Assembly (NCBI GenBank): GCA_016789005.1
Contig: JAEURA010000124.1
Location: 1 to 32,209 of the forward strand
DNA from: Anaerolineae bacterium
GTDB lineage: Bacteria; Chloroflexota; Anaerolineae; Aggregatilineales; Phototrophicaceae
Direction of reading: 5' to 3'
DNA: 32,209 nucleotides
Shown here: piece by piece, positions 25,495 to 31,437 of the stretch
How the letters are laid out: every line of letters starts with the position of its first letter
How positions within the stretch are numbered: position 1 is the stretch's first letter
Program-made: the position numbers and the translations under genes
Notes under the pieces: model-generated
Database searches by the model: none
Seen by the model: only the letters and a program-made list of their open reading frames with translations
Told to the model about the DNA's origin: nothing

Positions 25495-25536
25495 GGAAAA
25501 AGAAAAGCGCCGAGCATCGGTTCATGCCCGGCGCTT
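25495..25536 (-). terminator. Rho-independent terminator of the minus-strand operon
   Basis: AAGCGCCG (25505-25512) pairs with CGGCGCTT (25529-25536). After one A-C mismatch, GCAT pairs ATGC around a 6-nt loop. On the minus strand the stem is followed by a T-rich tract (complement of 25495-25506). It ends transcription from 25553 and may also stop pfkA. Confidence 0.8.
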
Positions 25537-25552
25537 CAAGGGCGAGGAACAG

Positions 25553-25978
25553 TCAGCGCGTCGGTTTTTCCATGAGCAGACGGCTGTAACTGCCGCGCCA
25601 GGTTGATTCCTTTCGAGTGAGCTTGTTCACATCGATGTCGCTGACGCGCGGCATCAGCTTGACCATCATGGCGGGCAGATCGTTCCAGCGCTCGTCCAGT
25701 ACCAACTGCTGAATCTGCGCTGCCAGCGCGCCTGCCCATGCCCATCGGGTCCGAAGTTCATCCGCCTTCATCCAATAATCGCGCTTTTCCCAGGCGGCTG
25801 CGGAGGAGTCGATACCTGAGTCGATGTCACGCAGGCACAGGACAAGATGTGCCGCCATATCTTTGGCGTCGTCATCGATCTCCTGTTTCTGACTTAGTCT
25901 GCGCAGAACCTCGGCAATTGTGCGCAGTAGCTGGTTACGTTGTTTACCTGTGCTGTCGGTGTTGATCACGCGGCTCAT
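25553..25978 (-). CDS. Unknown helical protein (141 aa), last gene of a three-gene operon
   Basis: No family recognised. The protein appears all-helical and soluble, with no signal peptide or TM segment. It has a run of Trp residues in the middle (AAAWEKRDYWMKADELRTRWAWAGALAAQIQ would span these; Trp lie near 63, 69, 79 and 81) and a basic end (KLTRKESTWRGSYSRLL). It starts 24 bases after the stop of the winged-helix protein gene and is followed by a strong terminator, so it belongs to that operon. A role as a partner of the two upstream proteins is inferred from position only. Confidence 0.7.
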   Translation of the reverse strand: MSRVINTDSTGKQRNQLLRTIAEVLRRLSQKQEIDDDAKDMAAHLVLCLRDIDSGIDSSAAAWEKRDYWMKADELRTRWAWAGALAAQIQQLVLDERWNDLPAMMVKLMPRVSDIDVNKLTRKESTWRGSYSRLLMEKPTR

Positions 25979-26002
25979 ATCACCAGGGACCTCACTCTGA
26001 CT

Positions 26003-26437
26003 TCAGGTCGTGCTCTCGGTTGGGCGGATTCCCTTGTAGATTCTTGCCCCGCTTAGCATCTTCAGAATAGTTGACGGGGGTCTTCCCAGGTGTACGCTCA
26101 GCTCGTTCGATGACATCGGGTGGTTGTTGTTGGCGATCAGGACGCGAAAAATGCCATCCACAAGCGACGTATGCGGTGTGATGAAATCCGGCGTGCGCGA
26201 ATTCTTGAGCAGCCAGTAATGCAGCTCGTCGACCTGCGTGACCTCGCCAGTTTCAGGGTCAACAGCGTCGTACTGATGGTGATCGGCACTTTTTGCCAGG
26301 AGGTCCCGCTGTTCCTGCGGCAGATGGCTCAACAGGTAGATGCGCAAATCTTCACCGGAACGATCCCACCACGAGTAGTCGATGTGATAGCGCGTGTCTA
26401 GCGTTGGTTTGACCAGCGTGCTGGGTCTTGGCTGCAT
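26003..26437 (-). CDS. Probable winged-helix protein (144 aa), function unknown
   Basis: No named family recognised. The first 85 residues are polar with several Trp and Tyr (YHIDYSWWDRSGEDLRIYLL, DELHYWLLKNSRTPDF). The C-terminal 60 residues look like a winged helix: SLVDGIFRVLIANNNHPMS is followed by SSNELSVHLGRPPSTILKML as a helix-turn-helix, then a short wing, SGARIYKGIRP. That shape resembles the HARE-HTH fold (RNA polymerase delta subunit and DNA-modification-associated proteins). It lies 10 bases after the 519-residue protein gene and is surely in the same transcript. DNA or RNA polymerase binding is an inference from fold resemblance. Confidence 0.72.
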   Translation of the reverse strand: MQPRPSTLVKPTLDTRYHIDYSWWDRSGEDLRIYLLSHLPQEQRDLLAKSADHHQYDAVDPETGEVTQVDELHYWLLKNSRTPDFITPHTSLVDGIFRVLIANNNHPMSSNELSVHLGRPPSTILKMLSGARIYKGIRPTESTT

Positions 26438-26447
26438 AACTACGCCC

Positions 26448-28007
26448 TCAGGTATTGCCCAAACGCCAATAGTGATTTCCGACAGAATAGAAGTCTGGCT
26501 CGCCGTTCAGCGCTGCGAAGAGTGGACCCGGCGGGCAGCGCCGCAGCATGTTGAGCGCGCTGTAAAGGGTTTTCGCGTGCACAGCACCCTGCGGCATGTT
26601 TCGGCTGAGTTCGGTGACCAGGGGTTTCAGCAGCGCTGAAAGCGGACGCCGACCCTGCTGGTAGTTCTGAAACAGACCGTCGACGTAGCCCTGATCATCT
26701 GCTCCGAGGAGCATCAGATCATCGTATTCTGCGCCGATCGGGCGCTTGTGATCCTCGAATCCAATTTGCCCATTGCGGTCTATCATCATGCGCACCCACT
26801 CGGTGCGGGGACGATGCGCCAGAAAATCCACGACGACCTTGTCTGAGCCAGATTCCCGATGAACCGTGATGAGCGTGCCAATCGGCAGTCTGTGCTTATC
26901 ATAAAACGCCTTGAGTCCATAGACGTACCGCCCCTGACGCACCACCCACCCTGCGAATTCTTCGCCATCCTGACCATCGACCAGCGTGAACGCGATTCGG
27001 TTAGAACTGCGAGCCGTCGGGAAGATGGACTGCATCCGCGAGGCGAGCGGCAGAGTCCCGGCGCGCTGATGGGGATAGCTCAGGATCAGGCGAACACGAT
27101 CTGACTCCTGGTCGGAATCGAGCGGCAGGTCTGACCATTCGTCGTCGATTTCGCGTTCCAGAGCGTGCTGTTCTGGGGTGAGCGAATCCATGTCGTAGGC
27201 AGCCGGAGTGTAGCGCAGCCAGATCGGGGTCTGCTGCACCTCGGCGGGTTCGAGGCGGCGCAAATGCCACAGAACCGTATCCAGTGGTCCCACCTCATCG
27301 AAACGGCTATCGGCATTGAGGGCATCGTTCAGGCAGAATTCCTGAAGGACAGGTGTGCCCCCATCCAACCCGCCGATTTGTTCCAGAATCTGCAACGTGG
27401 TCAGCGGAGCACCGTTCATGTCGAGGACCGCCTCAGCGAGATTCAGGTGTCCTTCATGGACATCGAGCATCAAGGCGCGAGAGAACCATCTGCCGCTCAG
27501 GCGGACGAGATCCTGACTCTGCGCCAGCGCTTCGTTGATCGCCTGATACAGAGAGTCTCGATGCGCGTCGAGGAGAGCATCGGCGGAAACCCCACCCGCT
27601 TGTACTGGGGAAAGGCTGCCGCTGTCGTCGTTGAGCTTATGTTGGGAACCCAGGGCACTAGCATATTCGCGTAACGAGTGATCTTCAAACTCGACTTGAA
27701 TCACCCTGAATTCGCCGAGATCAGGATTTCCGCCTTCGCGCACCGAGACCACGCTGGCAATGGCTAAATCCTGGCGCGGAAAGACAAGGCGCTGCCCGAT
27801 ATCGTAAGAATCAGCCGGGCGATAGCTTGCGACGCCGCGATACTGTTCCTGGAGGGCGGTCTGTTGTTCTTCTAGACGGCGTTCAATGAGAAAGCGCGCA
27901 ATCTCTTCGAGGGATAGGGGAACTTCGCGCTCTAGCAGCAGTCCCTGAATGTACTCAACATCATCAGGACTGACTGCAAAGCTCTGCGCCCACTGTTGTG
28001 TCAGCAT
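26448..28007 (-). CDS. Large unknown protein with repeated winged-helix-like domains (519 aa)
   Basis: I recognise no named family. Visible parts: a helical start (residues 12-48, DVEYIQGLLLEREVPLSLEE), which resembles a small wHTH; a probable beta-barrel at about 66-110 (DIGQRLVFPRQDLAIASVVS); a wHTH-like unit at about 188-250 ending SRFDEVGPLDTVLWHL; an acidic linker at about 280-305; a second beta-rich part at about 335-410 (FAGWVVRQGRYVYGLKAFY); and a C-terminal wHTH-like unit at about 440-517 ending PDFYSVGNHYWRL. The two wHTH ends share the pattern F-x-x-V-G ... W-x-L of HARE-HTH domains. The ATG at 28007 follows GGAGGTGG; the frame extends to 28169 but that lies in the -10 box. First gene of a three-gene operon. 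Confidence 0.8.
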   Translation of the reverse strand: MLTQQWAQSFAVSPDDVEYIQGLLLEREVPLSLEEIARFLIERRLEEQQTALQEQYRGVASYRPADSYDIGQRLVFPRQDLAIASVVSVREGGNPDLGEFRVIQVEFEDHSLREYASALGSQHKLNDDSGSLSPVQAGGVSADALLDAHRDSLYQAINEALAQSQDLVRLSGRWFSRALMLDVHEGHLNLAEAVLDMNGAPLTTLQILEQIGGLDGGTPVLQEFCLNDALNADSRFDEVGPLDTVLWHLRRLEPAEVQQTPIWLRYTPAAYDMDSLTPEQHALEREIDDEWSDLPLDSDQESDRVRLILSYPHQRAGTLPLASRMQSIFPTARSSNRIAFTLVDGQDGEEFAGWVVRQGRYVYGLKAFYDKHRLPIGTLITVHRESGSDKVVVDFLAHRPRTEWVRMMIDRNGQIGFEDHKRPIGAEYDDLMLLGADDQGYVDGLFQNYQQGRRPLSALLKPLVTELSRNMPQGAVHAKTLYSALNMLRRCPPGPLFAALNGEPDFYSVGNHYWRLGNT

Positions 28008-28083
28008 TGACAGCGCACCACCTCCGAACCAATTTGGCAGGGATTCGCTACAGCGATTTGAGCATCGAAACAGGACAACACAT

Positions 28084-28100
28084 TCCGAAAACGTCCGAAA
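28084..28100. repeat. Direct repeat in the leader of the 519-aa gene
   Basis: TCCGAAA occurs at 28084-28090 and 28094-28100, a 10-base (one helical turn) period, between the promoter and the start codon of the minus-strand operon. Same-face spacing suggests a possible binding site. Confidence 0.4.
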
Positions 28101-28167
28101 CTGGACGTAGTGATGGGTGACCCTACCATAGACGAGGATAGAAGATATAAACCTGAACCTTACGGTC

Positions 28168-28195
28168 ATTATACGCGATCCGAGATGTTATGCAA
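28168..28195 (-). promoter_or_regulatory. Promoter of the three-gene winged-helix operon
   Basis: On the minus strand TTGCAT (28195-28190), 16-base spacer, perfect TATAAT (28173-28168). It predicts a leader of about 150 bases before the ATG at 28007. Confidence 0.7.
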
Positions 28196-28268
28196 GAGGA
28201 GGCGAACCAAGCACTCAGGGCAAACGCATCAAACCTTCAATCAGGTCATGACGGGTTAACGCAGTCCT

Positions 28269-28324
28269 GTAGGGACAGTCTTCTGGCTGTCCGCCGTATC
28301 GGACGCGCAGAAGCGCGTCCCTAC
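28269..28324. repeat. REP-like palindromic element between divergent operons
   Basis: Outer arms GTAGGGAC (28269-28276) and GTCCCTAC (28317-28324) enclose two hairpins: GGACAG/CTGTCC (28273-28278 with 28287-28292) and GGACGCGC/GCGCGTCC (28301-28308 with 28313-28320, loop AGAA). The outer and inner pairings share bases, so they are alternatives. It resembles dispersed intergenic REP/MITE-type elements; it encodes nothing. The rest of 28008-28471 holds the two promoters, the direct repeat and no gene or DnaA box that I can find. Confidence 0.6.
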
Positions 28325-28402
28325 GATACCTTGTAACCTTTTCTGACCCATTCATCGATTTTGATGTGTTTGCCCTGCCAAGCACTAAGCACTATCGATG
28401 GG

Positions 28403-28432
28403 TTGACCCTGCGGCGGGACGGCATGTATACT
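28403..28432 (+). promoter_or_regulatory. Promoter of the rpmH-rnpA-yidD operon
   Basis: TTGACC (28403-28408), 18-base spacer, TATACT (28427-28432), about 40 bases before the rpmH ATG. Both hexamers match sigma-70 consensus at five of six positions. Confidence 0.75.
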
Positions 28433-28471
28433 ACTTGCTCTTGAGTCGAGAAACCCACGGATTGACAAAAG

Positions 28472-28651
28472 ATGTCAACGAAGCGTACATATCAGCCGAA
28501 GATACGTCGTCGTCAGCGCGTTCATGGTTACCGTCAGCGTATGGCGACCAGCAACGGACGCAATGTCCTGAAGCGTCGCCGTCAGAAGGGACGCCACGTC
28601 CTGACCGTTCAGCCCGTTCACGTCAAGAAGATCAACTGGAACGCACACTAA
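28472..28651 (+). CDS. rpmH: Ribosomal protein L34 with C-terminal extension (59 aa)
   Basis: L34 is a small basic 50S protein. The core is plain: [20 protein letters not shown], then [20 protein letters not shown] and RHVLTV. The usual protein is about 44-46 residues and ends near the LTV/LT position; this one carries 13 more residues ([13 protein letters not shown]). The ATG is followed by the expected KRTYQP block, though a convincing ribosome-binding site is missing (only GACAAAAG before the start). It is the first gene after the promoter, followed by a hairpin and then rnpA, the universal order. Confidence 0.95.
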   Translation: MSTKRTYQPKIRRRQRVHGYRQRMATSNGRNVLKRRRQKGRHVLTVQPVHVKKINWNAH

Positions 28652-28659
28652 AGCGGCGG

Positions 28660-28702
28660 CGGGTGTCTTGGGCGGGAGCGCAAGACGCCCGTTGTTTCTT
28701 TG
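28660..28702 (+). terminator. Terminator-like attenuator between rpmH and rnpA
   Basis: CGGGTGTCTTG (28660-28670) pairs with CAAGACGCCCG (28681-28691), an 11-bp stem with one G-U pair and a 10-nt loop, followed by TTGTTTCTTTG. Partial read-through would give much more L34 mRNA than rnpA mRNA. Confidence 0.65.
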
Positions 28703-28714
28703 AGGGTAGGTCCG

Positions 28715-29062
28715 ATGCGCCGCGACTGGCGGTTACGCCGCCGTGCAGATTTTCAGCGACTGCGGCTGAGTGGTCGAACAGTTCGTGTGCCAACGCTGGT
28801 CTTGAGTCTGATCGGAAATGGTTCCGAGCGAAATCGATACGGGGTGATCGTCAGCAAACAGATCGGCGGGGCAGTGGTCAGAAACCGTGTGCGTCGCCGC
28901 CTTCGTGAAGTGTTGCGCATGCTTCACCCACACTTGAAACCCGGCTTTGACATGGCGTTGATCGCTCGTGCTGGAATTGTCGAGCGACCTTACGCCGAAC
29001 TTCAGCGTACAGTGATTGAACTGACTCGTCGGGCTGGTTTGCTTCAAGAGAGCACGTTGTGA
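28715..29062 (+). CDS. rnpA: Ribonuclease P protein component (115 aa)
   Basis: RnpA binds the RNase P RNA and the 5' leader of pre-tRNAs. Seen: [20 protein letters not shown], the usual first helix and strand; [20 protein letters not shown] with the RNR motif ([10 protein letters not shown] at 56-65); and [11 protein letters not shown] followed by a C-terminal helix. The length is normal. GAGGGTAGG at 28702-28710 sets the ATG at 28715 and makes the in-frame TTG at 28700 unlikely. The gene ends by overlapping yidD by 4 bases (GTGA). Confidence 0.95.
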   Translation: MRRDWRLRRRADFQRLRLSGRTVRVPTLVLSLIGNGSERNRYGVIVSKQIGGAVVRNRVRRRLREVLRMLHPHLKPGFDMALIARAGIVERPYAELQRTVIELTRRAGLLQESTL

Positions 29063-29268
29063 AAACTGTAGCATTGGCGCTCATTCGGTTCTACAAGCGC
29101 TTCATCTCACCGGCACTGCCGTCTTCCTGCCGCTACGAACCGACTTGTTCGGTCTATACCTATCAGGCTATCGAGAAATACGGCGTATTGAAGGGCGGGT
29201 GGATGGGCGTGAAACGAATCTCTCGATGCCATCCATTTCACTCCGGTGGGTATGACCCTGTCCCCTGA
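29059..29268 (+). CDS. yidD: Membrane protein insertion efficiency factor YidD (69 aa)
   Basis: YidD is a small amphipathic, membrane-associated protein that helps YidC-dependent insertion in E. coli. Family motifs are complete: [35 protein letters not shown], and [16 protein letters not shown]. Cysteines 24, 30 and 57 are the usual conserved ones. It starts with GTG inside the rnpA stop (4-base overlap), so translation is coupled. Size is normal for Gram-positive-like versions. Confidence 0.95.
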   Translation: MKTVALALIRFYKRFISPALPSSCRYEPTCSVYTYQAIEKYGVLKGGWMGVKRISRCHPFHSGGYDPVP

Positions 29269-29286
29269 ATTGTGAGGAGTCTTCTA

Positions 29287-30456
29287 TTGTTTAGCCGAGC
29301 CTGGATTGCTCGTTCACGCTGGGTAGTGCTGATAGGCTTGTTGGTAGTGCTGGCAGCGGGCTGCGTTAGCGTACCGCTGGAAGCCAGTTGGGCGAGCGTG
29401 ACCCTATTGGGAAGCCCTGCACAAGTTCTGTTTGCTTATGCGGATCGCATGGTGATGGTAGACCCTCTGGATGGCTCAGTTGCGGAGCTTCGTGACGCGG
29501 ACGGAAATGTTCGCCTCGACGAGCAGGGCAATCCCCGGACATGGATCGTCACCAACAGCAATCCCAAGTACACGTTCTATACACGCCCCATTGAATTGCA
29601 GGACGAGACCCTGCTCGTCGCCGCCTATGAGAGCAGGCTGCTAGAGGTCGATACGATCACGGCGCGCGTGCTCAACCCAGAGGGGCATGCGCTGGCAGGA
29701 CACGGCATCGCTTCACCGCTGCAGAATGGCAACCTGCTGTATGTGCCGCTCAGCTCCAACAGCCTCGACGCGCTGAATATGGAGACGTACGAGACAGTCT
29801 GGTCGTTCAAGACTGAACGTGGCGTCTGGGCTACACCGCTGCTTCATGAAGGCGTTCTGTACGTCCCATCGATGGATCATACGCTGTATGCGCTGAATCC
29901 AACTACTGGCGAAGAAATCTGGCGGCTTGATCTGGGAGGCGCTATTGCTGCGACGCCGGTCGTCGCCAATGGGCATTTATATGTCGGCAGCTTTGCCAAG
30001 AAGGTGTTCAAGGTCAGTTTGGAAGGAAGTATCGTCGCTCAGTACGAGACCTCGGAATGGATTTGGGGCGCGCCGGCGGTCGTTGAGGACCAGATATACG
30101 TCGCAGATCTGGCGGGTTACGTGTATGCGCTGAGGGATACGGGCGATGCTTTCACTGAAATCTGGTCCCGCCAGGTGGCTCAGCGCGGAATCCGGGCGAC
30201 ACCACTGGTGACCGAGGAAAACGTTATCGTTGGCTCGCGCGATCACAACGTGTACTGGGTCTCGCGAGAGACGGGTGAAGAAGTGAATAAGCGCGAGATG
30301 CGCGGCGAAGTCCTGGCAGATCTGCTTCTGCTTCAACCTGGTGACGGCACAGAGATTCGTGAACCACTGGTCGTGGTCAGCACGCTGGCGCGCGAGGAAC
30401 TGCTGGTCGCCTTCACACTCGACAACGGCGAACGTCGCTGGGTTTATGGGTTATAG
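29287..30456 (+). CDS. Lipoprotein with PQQ-like beta-propeller repeats (389 aa)
   Basis: The N-terminus is a lipoprotein signal: basic residues, a hydrophobic stretch, then the lipobox LAAGC (Cys26). The mature part holds repeated propeller blades of PQQ/BamB type, for example LYVPLSSNSLDALNMETYE, WATPLLHEGVLYVPSMDHT, LYALNPTTGEEIWRLDLG, ATPVVANGHLYVGSF and YVADLAGYVYALRD. It should be anchored on the outer face of the membrane. Its place between yidD and yidC suggests a link to membrane protein insertion or folding, as a BamB-like scaffold (inference; Bam itself is not expected in a monoderm). TTG at 29287 has GAGGAG at 29274-29279; GTG at 29272 is a worse start. Confidence 0.82.
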   Translation: MFSRAWIARSRWVVLIGLLVVLAAGCVSVPLEASWASVTLLGSPAQVLFAYADRMVMVDPLDGSVAELRDADGNVRLDEQGNPRTWIVTNSNPKYTFYTRPIELQDETLLVAAYESRLLEVDTITARVLNPEGHALAGHGIASPLQNGNLLYVPLSSNSLDALNMETYETVWSFKTERGVWATPLLHEGVLYVPSMDHTLYALNPTTGEEIWRLDLGGAIAATPVVANGHLYVGSFAKKVFKVSLEGSIVAQYETSEWIWGAPAVVEDQIYVADLAGYVYALRDTGDAFTEIWSRQVAQRGIRATPLVTEENVIVGSRDHNVYWVSRETGEEVNKREMRGEVLADLLLLQPGDGTEIREPLVVVSTLAREELLVAFTLDNGERRWVYGL

Positions 30457-30468
30457 GGAACAGACGCG

Positions 30469-31350
30469 ATGGATTTCATCCTCAACCCGTTTGTCACAAT
30501 CCTCACACTTCTGTATTCGATCTTCAATCAGGATATGGTGCTGGCGATCATCGTCTTCACCGCGCTAATCAAGCTGTTGACCTATCCGCTGACCGCCCAG
30601 CAGATGAAGTCCTCGAAGGCGATGCAGGTGGTCCAGCCTGAATTGAAGAAGCTGCAAGAGAAGTATAAGAACGACCGCGAGAAACTGGCTGCGGAACAGA
30701 TGCGCTTGTATCGCGAGAACGGCGTCAACCCGGTAGGAGGCTGCCTGCCACTTCTCATTCAGTTTCCCATCCTGATCGCTCTCTATCAGGCGGTCATCCA
30801 TTCTCTGGCAGCGAGCCCGCTATCGTTGATCGACTTGTCTGGACGTCTGTTGATCCCTGGGTTGGGTGACGTTATTCCGCTGGAAAACCGCTGGATGGGG
30901 ATGAACCTGTCGCTGCCGCCAGACATGACGACGGGTTCGATCATCGCCTATGCGCTGCCCGTGCTGGTTGTCATCACAACCTGGCTCCAGTTCAAGGTGA
31001 CCACGCCGTCTATGCCGCCCAGCGAAGATGGAAAACCGAACGCTGCTGCATCGACCCAGCAGACAATGGGGACCGTGATGCCTCTGATGTACGGTTTCTT
31101 CGCGCTGTCTTTCTCGGTCGGTCTGTCGATCTATTTCATCGCCTCCAACGTCATCGGCATCGCCCAGTATGCCTTCATGGGCAAAGCCGACTTCCGCAAC
31201 ATCCTGCCGTTCGGGTTGGGGCGTTCGCCGACCGCCGTGCCTGCCGTGACGACGTCGACCTCAATGCGCCGGGAGACAACAAAGGGCGGGAGCAGCGCGC
31301 AGCCGAAAGACAGCGTCAAGCCTTCTGGTGGAGGGAAACCGCGACGGTGA
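30469..31350 (+). CDS. yidC: Membrane protein insertase YidC (293 aa)
   Basis: YidC inserts proteins into the cytoplasmic membrane alone or with Sec. It has about five TM segments without the large periplasmic domain of proteobacterial forms. Seen: MVLAIIVFTALIKLLTYPLT, where Lys35 stands at the usual hydrophilic-groove Arg; the coiled cytoplasmic loop (44-86, QQMKSSKAMQVVQPELKKLQ); GGCLPLLIQFPILIALYQAV at 90-109; and SVGLSIYFIASNVIGIAQ at 216-233. The C-terminal tail (about 245-293) is basic and Ser/Gly-rich. It starts 12 bases after the lipoprotein gene. Confidence 0.95.
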   Translation: MDFILNPFVTILTLLYSIFNQDMVLAIIVFTALIKLLTYPLTAQQMKSSKAMQVVQPELKKLQEKYKNDREKLAAEQMRLYRENGVNPVGGCLPLLIQFPILIALYQAVIHSLAASPLSLIDLSGRLLIPGLGDVIPLENRWMGMNLSLPPDMTTGSIIAYALPVLVVITTWLQFKVTTPSMPPSEDGKPNAAASTQQTMGTVMPLMYGFFALSFSVGLSIYFIASNVIGIAQYAFMGKADFRNILPFGLGRSPTAVPAVTTSTSMRRETTKGGSSAQPKDSVKPSGGGKPRR

Positions 31351-31391
31351 TAGCCGACCGGTTCAGAGGAATAGTCAGCTAGAATGATCGT

Positions 31392-31424
31392 GCAGACCCT
31401 GTTTGGGGTCTGCATCCTTTTGTT
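31392..31424 (+). terminator. Intrinsic terminator between yidC and jag
   Basis: GCAGACCC (31392-31399) pairs with GGGTCTGC (31406-31413) around TGTTTG, followed by ATCCTTTTGTT. It lies 14 bases before the jag ATG, so it may also shape jag translation. Confidence 0.65.
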
Positions 31425-31437
31425 GAAGGAATGCGCC

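Noticed and set aside
28008..28471. Possible replication origin next to rpmH
   Set aside because: No dnaA or dnaN in the window and no DnaA-box (TTATCCACA-like) cluster or AT-rich unwinding region seen in the intergenic space.
28366..28908. 180-codon open frame overlapping rpmH and rnpA in another frame
   Set aside because: L34 and RnpA motifs are unmistakable in their own frames; this frame is a by-product of Arg-rich coding.
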